Origin: Frankiales bacterium
GTDB taxonomy: Bacteria > Actinomycetota > Actinomycetes > Mycobacteriales > SCTD01
NCBI GenBank assembly: GCA_025965935.1
Contig: JAOPVZ010000072.1
Span: 1-41,536 of the forward strand
Direction: 5' to 3'
Length of the DNA: 41,536 nucleotides
Positions 8,406-16,362 of the stretch are shown here, piece after piece. Each line of letters begins with the position of its first letter. The stretch's first letter is position 1. A program made the position numbers and the translations under genes. Below the pieces are notes generated by a model, which saw only the letters and a list, made by a program, of their open reading frames with translations, did not search any database and was not told the origin of the DNA.

Positions 8406-10460
8406 GTGACCCGTGGTCGTCTGCTGTCCGCCCTGATCGGGACGTCGTCCCTGGTCGTGGCCGTGCTGATCGGCAGCCCGGGCGCCTCTGCAGCCGCCGC
8501 GCAGTCGTCGCTGACGGTGCCCGCGACGCCGGGCAAGACGTCGGTCGGCTGGTCCGGCACCGCGCCGTTCAACAACAACCAGGACGGCCTGGTCTACGGC
8601 CAGCTCGGCCTGGACGACCCGAAGAACTCCTGCTCCACGAGCAACCACACGCTCAACGACCAGCACACCGTGCGGGTCAGCTTCCCGCCCGGTCTCAGCA
8701 AGGGCTACGACACGCTCGTCCGGTTCAGCATCAAGTGGGCCGACACCGTCGGGGACAACGCCACCAACGACATGGCCCTCTACGTCTACGGACCCGACGG
8801 CAAGCTCGTGGCAGCCAGCGACGGCAGCCAGGCCGAGGAGGGCATCAACGTCACCGACCGCGTCGGCGGCGTCTACACGGTCCTCGTCTGCTCCTTCCAG
8901 AACCCGCCGGCGGGTACGCCGTACACGGGCTCGGCCACCGCCTACACGGTGGTGCCGGCGCACTTCCCGAGCGCCAAGGGGGTCGTCGCCCCGACCTACC
9001 GGCAGTACCAGGCTCCACCGGGCAAGTCCGACAACGCGGGTGAGCCCAGCATCGGCGCGAACTGGAAGAGCGGCAACACCCTGTTCACCTCGAACACCGA
9101 CGAGTACGTCGTGAAGTTCGATGACAAGCTGGGCACCTCGAGCTGGACGCTCGTCAACGACGACATCACCGATCCGTCGAACAAGATCAGCCTCGACCCG
9201 ATCGGCTTCACCGACCACGAGACCGGCCGCACCATCGTCAGCCAGCTGTACCTCGCGTGCAGCGCCTCGGCCTACACCGACGACGACTTCGACACGACCG
9301 CCGTCCCGGCCCAGGGCTGCGGGTCGGGCATCAACGGGTTCGACCACCAGACCTTCGGCGGCGGCAAGTTCCCGGAGGGCAAGGGGCCGCTGCTGTCGTA
9401 CCCGCACGCCGTCTACTACTGCGCGCAAGGTCAGGGGCTTGTTCTCGGCGGCGCTACCTGCGCCCGCAGCGACGACGGCGGCCTCACCTTCAACCCGCCG
9501 GTCGCGACCTGGACGACTGAGTGCTCGGGCATCCACGGCCACGTGCAGGTCAGCCCGAAGGACGGCACTGTCTACCTGCCGAACGCCAAGTGCGGCGACA
9601 AGCAGGGCATAGCGGTCTCGCGCGACGGCGGTGACACCTGGGTCGTGCGCACCATCCCGGACAGCATTGCGGGGGAGAGCGACCCCTACGTCGGGATCGG
9701 CACCGACGGCACGCTGTACGTCAGCTACAGCGACGGCACGGGCCACGCCCGCGTCGCCGTCTCCCGCGACCACGGAACCACCTGGGCGAAGAGCGTTGAT
9801 GTGGGGACGCCGCTCGGCGTGCGCAACAGCGAGTTCGCCATGGTGGTGGCCGGCGACGGCAACCGCGCCACCGTCGCGTTCCTCGGCACCACGACGCCCG
9901 GCTCCACGCAAGCAGCGTCCTTCGGCAAGAACCAGGCCGGCGACACCTTCATCGGCGCCGCCTGGCACCTCTACATGTCGACCACCTACGACCGCGGCGC
10001 CACCTGGACGACGGTTGATGCCACCCCGCACGACCCGGTCCAACGCGGCTGCATCTGGAACTCCGGCGGCAGCAACCCGTGCCGCAACCTGCTCGACTTC
10101 GATGCGGTGACCATCGACAAGGCCGGCCGGGTCATGGTCGGGTACGCCGACGGCTGCGTCGGCCCGACGATCGACCCCAAGAACAACTGCGTCCTGAGCA
10201 CGGACGTGTCCGCCAACAAGCTCGTCAACCACGGCGCGATCCTGCGTCAGCTCACCGGCAAGACGCTGTTCTCGGCCTACGACGGGACCGTGGGCAGGGT
10301 CACGGTTCCTGGCACCGGCACGCCCGGTGGCGGCACCAAGACGGGCACCGGCAACGGCGGCAACGGGCTCGCCGCGACCGGAGGTGCGCCACTGCTCGCC
10401 GCGGCCGGGACGCTCCTGCTCGGCGGCGCCGCGCTGTGGCTTCGGCGGCGCCGCGCCTGA
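8406..10460 (+). CDS. Secreted, sortase-anchored Asp-box/BNR-repeat (sialidase-fold) protein
   Basis: Signal peptide from GTG at 8406; Asp-box-like SDDGGLTF, SRDGGDTW, SRDHGTTW, YDRGATW; C-terminal LAATGG-hydrophobic-RRRR sorting signal. Confidence 0.8.
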   Translation: MTRGRLLSALIGTSSLVVAVLIGSPGASAAAAQSSLTVPATPGKTSVGWSGTAPFNNNQDGLVYGQLGLDDPKNSCSTSNHTLNDQHTVRVSFPPGLSKGYDTLVRFSIKWADTVGDNATNDMALYVYGPDGKLVAASDGSQAEEGINVTDRVGGVYTVLVCSFQNPPAGTPYTGSATAYTVVPAHFPSAKGVVAPTYRQYQAPPGKSDNAGEPSIGANWKSGNTLFTSNTDEYVVKFDDKLGTSSWTLVNDDITDPSNKISLDPIGFTDHETGRTIVSQLYLACSASAYTDDDFDTTAVPAQGCGSGINGFDHQTFGGGKFPEGKGPLLSYPHAVYYCAQGQGLVLGGATCARSDDGGLTFNPPVATWTTECSGIHGHVQVSPKDGTVYLPNAKCGDKQGIAVSRDGGDTWVVRTIPDSIAGESDPYVGIGTDGTLYVSYSDGTGHARVAVSRDHGTTWAKSVDVGTPLGVRNSEFAMVVAGDGNRATVAFLGTTTPGSTQAASFGKNQAGDTFIGAAWHLYMSTTYDRGATWTTVDATPHDPVQRGCIWNSGGSNPCRNLLDFDAVTIDKAGRVMVGYADGCVGPTIDPKNNCVLSTDVSANKLVNHGAILRQLTGKTLFSAYDGTVGRVTVPGTGTPGGGTKTGTGNGGNGLAATGGAPLLAAAGTLLLGGAALWLRRRRA

Positions 10461-10533
10461 TTGGCAGCAATCGCGCGTCAGTCAGCGTTCCTGCCGCCTG
10501 CGGCGGGGGAGCCGGGCTGCTCTGCTGTCCGCC

Positions 10534-11094
10534 ATGACGACGTCCACCCCCGACATCACCCCTGGCATCACTCCTGACACCAAGGACTGGACCTGGGTCT
10601 TGGAGCGGCCCTGCCCGGACTGCGGCTTCGACGCCGGCAGCCTCGAGCGCGCCGACGTGGCACCACGGCTGCGCCAGGCGGCCGCCGACCTGGCCGCGGC
10701 GCTGACGCTGCCGGATGCCACCGTGCGCCCTCAGCCCAGCACCTGGTCCACGCTGGAGTACGCCTGCCACGTCCGGGACGTGTTCCGGATCTTCCTGGTG
10801 CGCCTTGAGCTCATGCTTGCGCAGGACGACCCGCTGTTCGGCAACTGGGACCAGGACGAGACGGCCGTTGCCGAGCGGTACGGCGAGCAGCAGCCGTCCG
10901 TCGTCAGCCGCGAGCTCAACGAGGCGGTCGAGGTGCTCGCCGGCCGGTTCCAGGAGCTGCCAGCAGACGTCTGGCAGCGGCCCGGCCGGCGCAGCGACGG
11001 CGCGGCCTTCACCGTGACGACGTTCAGCCAGTACCTCGTGCACGACCCGGTGCACCACGTCTGGGACGTCCAGCACGGCGCCGCCGCCCCATGA
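10534..11094 (+). CDS. DinB-like family protein
   Basis: WTWVLERPCPDCGFDAGSLERADVAPRLRQAAADLAAAL...WSTLEYACHVRDVFRIFLVRLELML...YLVHDPVHHVWDV. Confidence 0.8.
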   Translation: MTTSTPDITPGITPDTKDWTWVLERPCPDCGFDAGSLERADVAPRLRQAAADLAAALTLPDATVRPQPSTWSTLEYACHVRDVFRIFLVRLELMLAQDDPLFGNWDQDETAVAERYGEQQPSVVSRELNEAVEVLAGRFQELPADVWQRPGRRSDGAAFTVTTFSQYLVHDPVHHVWDVQHGAAAP

Positions 11095-11185
11095 TCGACG
11101 GAGACTCACCTCGTACCTGAGGTGCCTGGCAGCGCGCCAACTCTCCGTGGATCACGGCAGCAAAGATGGCTTCCCAGCTGCGCGC

Positions 11186-11656
11186 TCAGCCCGCGACGCG
11201 GAGCTCGAGCAGCTGCTGCGTGTGCCGCGGCACGTGGTCCGCTGCCAGGCCTCCGATCAGGCTCTCCAACGTCAGCGGCTGGTCCACAGCGACCGCCTCG
11301 TTCGAGACCAGGAGCGAGGGCACGAGCACCTGCGCGGCAGCGTCGGTGAGCCGATCGCCGACATCGCAGAGGACTTCGGTCGTCCGCCGGACGCTGTCGA
11401 TCAGCGCGGCACGGTCGGCGTGCTCCGCGACGATCCGCGCCAGGTTCCAGCGGTCGAGCGAGACCCGATTGTCGAACGTCGGCCGGGAGCCGGCCACCAC
11501 GCCGAGCGCGACGGCGGTGATCCCGGCATCGATGCTGAGCAGGTGTGCCAGCAGCTGGTCCGCGTTCCAGCCACCGTCGGCCGCCTCGCCGAGCTCAGGG
11601 GAGGCAGCGGCGTCGAGCAGCTGGTCGTAGGCGGCTTGCAGTGCTGTGGTGTCCAT
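11186..11656 (-). CDS. Maleylpyruvate isomerase-like / DinB-fold protein
   Basis: MDTTALQAAYDQLLDAAASPELGEAADGGWNADQLLAHLLSIDAGITAVALGV; WxxDQLLAH motif. Confidence 0.6.
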   Translation of the reverse strand: MDTTALQAAYDQLLDAAASPELGEAADGGWNADQLLAHLLSIDAGITAVALGVVAGSRPTFDNRVSLDRWNLARIVAEHADRAALIDSVRRTTEVLCDVGDRLTDAAAQVLVPSLLVSNEAVAVDQPLTLESLIGGLAADHVPRHTQQLLELRVAG

Positions 11657-11664
11657 GACGCGTG

Positions 11665-12003
11665 TCACTCCGGCTTTGCGCGCTGGATGGCTTCCGCGAT
11701 CCGCTTGATGCGCCGCAAGCGCGCGTCCCAGGCGGATCCCACTGAGGCGAGCTGGGCGACCGCGCGCGCAAGCTGTGCCTGGTCGACCTCGTAGCGGATC
11801 TCGCGGCCGGACGGTGTCGGATGCACGAGACCCACCCGGTCGAGGACGGCGAGATGCTTCGCGACGGCTTGCCGCGTCACCGGAAGGTGCTCGCTGAGCG
11901 CGGTCGCGGTGGGGCCCCCGCCGGCCAGCAGGAGATCGAGCACTCGTCGGCGGGTCGGGTCGCCGATCGCCGACCAGAGCTCGTCGTCGACGGCCGCGGT
12001 CAT
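11665..12003 (-). CDS. ArsR-family winged-helix transcriptional regulator
   Basis: MTAAVDDELWSAIGDPTRRRVLDLLLAGGGPTATALSEHLPVTRQAVAKHLAVLDRVGLV; start overlaps the SRPBCC stop. Confidence 0.9.
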   Translation of the reverse strand: MTAAVDDELWSAIGDPTRRRVLDLLLAGGGPTATALSEHLPVTRQAVAKHLAVLDRVGLVHPTPSGREIRYEVDQAQLARAVAQLASVGSAWDARLRRIKRIAEAIQRAKPE

Positions 12004-12467
12004 GGCGCGGTGACCAACTTCGTGAGGTACGTGCGCAGGCCGCCGGCGAAGTGGGTGTCCCAACCGACGACGTGCTCGTTGTACTGCTGCTCGAGGACGG
12101 CCGCCTCCCAGCCCCGCTCGCGGAACCCGGTCTCCGTCAGCCGCACCGTCGTCCCTTCGCCCGTCGGGACGAGCGTCATGGTCACCAGCAGCGAGTTGCC
12201 CGAGGTCGGCTGCGCATCGTCGGCATACACCCACCGGAAGGAGAAGAGCCGCGGCCGTTCCGCCTCGACGACCGTGAGCCGAGCGACATGAGCGTCTTCG
12301 CGGCACGGGTCACCCCACACCAGCTCACCCGTCGCGCCGGCCACTGGCGCCAGATCCGCCTCCGCGTTCCACCACTCGCGGATGTGCGCGGGGGTGCTGA
12401 TCACCTCGAACACCACCTCCGGCGAGGCGTCGATGTGGAACTCGCGCTCGATGATCCCGTACTCCAT
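12000..12467 (-). CDS. SRPBCC / AHSA1-like domain protein
   Basis: IEREFHIDASPEVVFEVISTPAHIREWWNAEADLAPVAGATGELVWG...VTMTLVPTGEGTTVRLTETGF. Confidence 0.9.
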   Translation of the reverse strand: MEYGIIEREFHIDASPEVVFEVISTPAHIREWWNAEADLAPVAGATGELVWGDPCREDAHVARLTVVEAERPRLFSFRWVYADDAQPTSGNSLLVTMTLVPTGEGTTVRLTETGFRERGWEAAVLEQQYNEHVVGWDTHFAGGLRTYLTKLVTAP

Positions 12468-12479
12468 GGTGGTACCTTC

Positions 12480-12496
12480 CGCAACGTTGGGTTGCG
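12480..12496. promoter_or_regulatory. Inverted repeat CGCAAC-GTTGG-GTTGCG, candidate ArsR operator
   Basis: Perfect 6-bp arms, 13 nt upstream of the SRPBCC-arsR start codon; degenerate second copy CGCAACTGATGGTTACG near 12524-12540. Confidence 0.55.
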
Positions 12497-12542
12497 AGTC
12501 AGGCTAGCCGTCGACTCCGGCATGCGCAACTGATGGTTACGG

Positions 12543-12707
12543 ATGGCCGCGCCGTCCAGGCGGTCGTTGGGACGGCAGTTCGGCTGGTTGTGGGCGGCAT
12601 ACGCGGTCAGCGCGTACGGGTCCGGGCTGGGACTCGGGGCACTTCCGCTGATCGCAGTGCTGGCGGTGCTCGTACCTGACGCCGATAATCGACATTATGT
12701 CAGATAG
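12543..12707 (+). pseudogene. Truncated MFS transporter N-terminal fragment (54 aa)
   Basis: ATG at 12543 translates to MAAPSRRSLGRQFGWLWAAYAVSAYGSGLGLGALPLIAVLAVLVPDADNRHYVR*; typical MFS N-terminus/TM1, then a stop; missing from the supplied ORF track because of its length. Confidence 0.7.
12678..12705. other. dif: dif-like XerC/XerD recombination site
   Basis: GACGCCGATAA-TCGACA-TTATGTCAGAT: 11-6-11 architecture, conserved ATAA...TTATGT core as in E. coli dif (GGTGCGCATAA TGTATA TTATGTTAAAT). Confidence 0.82.
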
Positions 12708-12786
12708 GCGCTCGGGACGGCTCCCCCGGGAACACCGGTCGAGAAGAGCGGTTGTCACGAGAAGCACCCCCTCCCAAGGAGCCGAC

Positions 12787-13161
12787 GTGACAGAGCGCAA
12801 GGTCCTGCAGCCCTCCGATGAGCACCCGATCACCGTCCGGCGCACCGGAGGGCGGGTCGTCATCCGCCGCGGCGACGCCGTCGTGGTCGACACCCGCGAC
12901 GCGCTGACCCTGCAGGAGGCCAGCTACCCGGCCGTGCAGTACGTGCCGCGCAAGGACGTCGAGCTGAGCCTCCTCGAGCGCAGCCAGCACACCACGTACT
13001 GCCCGTTCAAGGGTGACGCCGCCTACTTCAGCCTGCCGGACGTCCCGAACGCGGTCTGGAGCTACGAGGCGCCGTACCCGGCGGTCGCCGAGATCCAGGA
13101 CCACCTGGCGTTCTACCCGCAGCACGTCGACGTCGAGGTCCTCGAGGTCGACGCGGCCTGA
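12787..13161 (+). CDS. DUF427 domain-containing protein
   Basis: TERKVLQPSDEHPITVRRTGGRVVIRRGDAVVVDTRDALTLQEASYPAVQYVPRKDVELSLLERSQHTTYCPFKGDAAYFSL...NAVWSYEAPYPAVAEIQDHLAFYPQHVDVEV. Confidence 0.9.
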   Translation: MTERKVLQPSDEHPITVRRTGGRVVIRRGDAVVVDTRDALTLQEASYPAVQYVPRKDVELSLLERSQHTTYCPFKGDAAYFSLPDVPNAVWSYEAPYPAVAEIQDHLAFYPQHVDVEVLEVDAA

Positions 13162-13215
13162 GCGCTGGCGCGCCCCTGACTGCACCACGGGCCCGCGAGG
13201 TGTGAGGATGCTCTG

Positions 13216-13251
13216 ACATCCGGGGAGACATCCCGGGAGACATCCGGCGAC
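13216..13251. repeat. Three tandem 12-bp repeats ACATCCGGGGAG / ACATCCCGGGAG / ACATCCGGCGAC
   Basis: Read directly between DUF427 and the VWA gene. Confidence 0.8.
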
Positions 13252-13279
13252 ACCCACGACGACGCAGGCGAGGGATCCA

Positions 13280-15070
13280 GTGGCGCAGGGCACAAGACGA
13301 GCTCCGCTGTTCGTCGCGGGTCTCGTCGGCCTGGCCCTGATCGTCGGCGTCAAGCTGCTGACCGGAGGTGGCAGCAGCAAGGACTCCGGGCCCGCGCCAC
13401 TGACCCAGGGCTGCACGACGGTGCACCTGACGGCGTCGTCGGAGAAGGCCGCGCTGCTGACCCAGATCGCGAAGAACTGGAACGGCACCAAGGTCGACGG
13501 TCAGTGCGCCCAGGTGGCGGTCGTCAGCAAGGCCAGCGGCGGCGCCGCGGATGCGCTGGCCCGGGGCTGGGACGAGGCCGTCGACGGCCCGCGGCCCGAC
13601 GTCTGGTCCCCCGCCTCCTCCTCCTGGACGCAGCTGCTCCGGCAGAAGACGACCGCCGTCGACAAGCCCGACCTGATCGCGAGCGGCCAGCTCCCCTCGG
13701 TCGCCAACACCCCGCTCGTCATCGCGATGCCGAAGCCGATGGCAGTGGCGCTGGGCTGGCCGCGCAAGGCGCTGGGCTGGGGCGACGTCTACCGGCTCGC
13801 GCAGGACCCGAAGGGCTGGGCCAGCATCGGTCAGCCCTACGGCGCGTTCACCCTCGGCAAGACCAACCCCAACTTCTCGACCTCGGGCCTGCACGCCACC
13901 GTCGGCACCTACGTGGCGGCGACGGGCACCTCGAGCGACCTGACACTCGACAACCTCAAGGACCCGAAGGTGCAGGCGTACGCCCGCGCCGTCGAGGGCG
14001 CCGTCGTGCACTACGGCGACACCACCTTGACCTTCCTGTCGAACCTGCAGCAGGCCGACGACCGCGGGCAGGGCCTCGGCTACATCAGCGCCGTTGCCGT
14101 CGAGGAGAAGTCGGTCTGGGACTACAACCAGGGCAACCCGACAGGTGACCCCACCACGCTGGGCCGCCACCCCAAGCCGCGCATCCCGCTGGTGGCGATC
14201 TATCCCAAGGAAGGAACCCTCCTCAGCGACTCCCCCTACGCCGTACTGCAGGCTGACTGGGTGAGCGACAAGGTGCGCAAGGCGGCGCAGGCGTTCCTCA
14301 GCGAGCTGCGCGGCAGCGGCGCGCAGAAGCGGTTCGCGGCGGCGGCCTTCCGCAGCAGCAACAACCGGCCAGGAGAGCTCATCACGCAGGACAACGGGCT
14401 GCTGCCCAGTCAGCCGACCCTGGTCCTGACTCCCCCGGCGCCCAACGTCCTCGCGCGGGTCGAGGCCCTGTGGAACCAGCAGCGCAAGCCGGCCCGGGTG
14501 CTGCTGGTCATCGACACCTCCGGGTCCATGGGCGACGACGCGGGCAACGGCAGCAGCAAGCTGGACACCGCCAAGACCGCCGCGCTGCACGCACTCGACC
14601 AGTTCGGCCCCAACGACGACGTGTCGCTGTGGTCGTTCTCGTCGCGCGCCGCCGGCGACCCGGCGCCTTACCGCAAGCTGGTGCCGTTCGAGCGGATCGG
14701 TGCCAACAAGGCGCGGCTCCGCTCGGCGATCTCCGCCCTCTCCCCCAAGGGTGGGACCGCGCTCTACACGAGCGCCGGCGGCGCCTACGACGCCATGGCA
14801 AGCAGCGTCTCGGGCGACGCCATCAGCGCCGTCGTGTTCCTGACCGACGGCAAGAACGAGGACGACAACCACGACCTCGCCGGGCTGTTGCGCAAGCTCT
14901 CCCCCGAGGACACCTCGCGGTCCGTCCGGTTCTTCCCGATCGGGTACGGCCGCGATGCCGACCTCCCCACCCTGACCAAGATCGCGGAGTCGGCCCGTGG
15001 TGCGGCGTACAACGCCTCCGATCCCGCCTCGATCGACAAGGTCTTCACATCGGTCCTCTCGAACTTCTGA
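13280..15070 (+). CDS. Extracellular solute-binding plus von Willebrand factor A domain protein
   Basis: N-terminal TM/signal, periplasmic-binding-like region, C-terminal MIDAS: VLLVIDTSGSMGDDAGNGSSKLDTAKTAALHALDQF...SAVVFLTDGKNEDDNHD. Confidence 0.85.
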   Translation: MAQGTRRAPLFVAGLVGLALIVGVKLLTGGGSSKDSGPAPLTQGCTTVHLTASSEKAALLTQIAKNWNGTKVDGQCAQVAVVSKASGGAADALARGWDEAVDGPRPDVWSPASSSWTQLLRQKTTAVDKPDLIASGQLPSVANTPLVIAMPKPMAVALGWPRKALGWGDVYRLAQDPKGWASIGQPYGAFTLGKTNPNFSTSGLHATVGTYVAATGTSSDLTLDNLKDPKVQAYARAVEGAVVHYGDTTLTFLSNLQQADDRGQGLGYISAVAVEEKSVWDYNQGNPTGDPTTLGRHPKPRIPLVAIYPKEGTLLSDSPYAVLQADWVSDKVRKAAQAFLSELRGSGAQKRFAAAAFRSSNNRPGELITQDNGLLPSQPTLVLTPPAPNVLARVEALWNQQRKPARVLLVIDTSGSMGDDAGNGSSKLDTAKTAALHALDQFGPNDDVSLWSFSSRAAGDPAPYRKLVPFERIGANKARLRSAISALSPKGGTALYTSAGGAYDAMASSVSGDAISAVVFLTDGKNEDDNHDLAGLLRKLSPEDTSRSVRFFPIGYGRDADLPTLTKIAESARGAAYNASDPASIDKVFTSVLSNF

Positions 15071-15074
15071 TGCG

Positions 15075-15848
15075 ATGAGCAGGCTGCGCGACGAGCTCCG
15101 CGACCCGTGGGGGGCGCTCCTGGCCGGCATCGCCGGCGGCGTGTCCTGGGCCGCTGCTGGCGTGATCGCCGCGGGGGTACCTCCCGTCGCGCTCGGCATC
15201 GGGATCGGTGCAGCCGTGTACGGCGTGAAGGTGGCCGTCGGCGCGTTGACCGGCGGCGACCGCCCGCCGGAGCAGCCCGCGCCGGCGCGGCCGCGGTACG
15301 GGACGCCGGCCTTCGCCTGGCTCAAGCGGGCGGACGCCGCGACCCGCAGCCTGGAGGACATGGCCCGGCAGGCCGGCACCGCTACCGCCACCGATCTCGC
15401 GGTCCGGCACGCCGCCGACGAGGCGCGAAGCATCCTCAACGACATGCAGCGGCTCGGAGGCCAGTCGGCGGCGGTCATGGCAGCGATGGGTCGCGTCGAC
15501 GCGCCCGGTCTCGAGGCCGAGGCCGCCCGACTCCAGGCCGCCGCGTCCGCCTCCCCGGGTGACGCCTCGGCGCAGCAGTCCTACCAGGCCTCGCGGGACC
15601 GGCTCGCGGTCCGTGACCGGCTGCAGCAGGCCGGCCAGGCGCTCGACGGCCGGTTGCAGGCCTCCGCCCTCGGGCTCGAGGGGCTGGTGGCGCGGGTCGC
15701 CGAGCTGTCCGCGACCGCCAACGCCGTCGGCCAGCTCGACCCGACAACCCAGGACCTCGAAGACATCACGACCGAGCTCGACGGGCTGCGCGTCGGGCTG
15801 GCCGACGTCGAGCAGGTGGCGCGCAAGGCCCTCGGCGCCGCCGGCTGA
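15075..15848 (+). CDS. Hypothetical membrane/coiled-coil protein, apparently co-transcribed with the VWA protein
   Basis: MSRLRDELRDPWGALLAGIAGGVSWAAAGVIAAGVPPVALGIGIGAAVYGVKVAVGALTGGD followed by Ala-rich helices; start 5 nt after the VWA stop. Confidence 0.7.
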   Translation: MSRLRDELRDPWGALLAGIAGGVSWAAAGVIAAGVPPVALGIGIGAAVYGVKVAVGALTGGDRPPEQPAPARPRYGTPAFAWLKRADAATRSLEDMARQAGTATATDLAVRHAADEARSILNDMQRLGGQSAAVMAAMGRVDAPGLEAEAARLQAAASASPGDASAQQSYQASRDRLAVRDRLQQAGQALDGRLQASALGLEGLVARVAELSATANAVGQLDPTTQDLEDITTELDGLRVGLADVEQVARKALGAAG

Positions 15849-15885
15849 GCCCGTCGCCGCCCGCGGGTCGCCTAGGTTCTCGGAC

Positions 15886-16362
15886 GTGCGTCCGCTGGCG
15901 GTCTTCGACATCGACGGGGTGCTGGCCGACGTCCGGCACCGCGTCCACCACCTGGAAGGCAGGCGCAAGGACTGGGGCGGCTTCTTCGGCGCCGCACCGC
16001 GAGACGGCGTGCACGAGGAGGGTCGGGCCCTCGCTCTCGAGGCTGCCCACGACTGCGACCTCGCTTACGTGACCGGCCGTCCGGAGTGGTGCCGCGCCGA
16101 CACCGAGGACTGGCTGCAGGCCCACCGGTTGCCGGCAGGGCAGCTCATGATGCGGCGCAGCGGCGACCACCGGCCGGCCGCGCAGGCGAAGCTACGGCTG
16201 CTGGAGGAGCTGGCCGACGGACGGACGGTGGCGGTCGTGGTGGACGACGATCCTGACGTCTGCGACGCCTACGAGGCCGCCGGCTTCGCCGTCCTGCGCG
16301 CCACCTGGGCGCCGCGCTCGGACACCCTCCACCGCGCTCAGGAGGAGGACGGCCGCACCTGA
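15886..16362 (+). CDS. HAD-family hydrolase/phosphatase
   Basis: GTG start; VRPLAVFDIDGVLADVRHRVHHLEG...CDLAYVTGRPEWCRADTEDWLQAH...TVAVVVDDDPDVCDAYEAAGF. Confidence 0.8.
   Translation: MRPLAVFDIDGVLADVRHRVHHLEGRRKDWGGFFGAAPRDGVHEEGRALALEAAHDCDLAYVTGRPEWCRADTEDWLQAHRLPAGQLMMRRSGDHRPAAQAKLRLLEELADGRTVAVVVDDDPDVCDAYEAAGFAVLRATWAPRSDTLHRAQEEDGRT

Noticed and set aside
8340-10232. 630-aa minus-strand ORF opposite the Asp-box protein
   Set aside because: Antisense shadow of a convincing secreted protein; composition is typical of third-position GC artefact.
13028-15478. 816-aa minus-strand ORF opposite the VWA and downstream genes
   Set aside because: High-GC shadow ORF: low-complexity Arg/Gly/Ala-rich translation antisense to clearly coding genes; no domain signatures.
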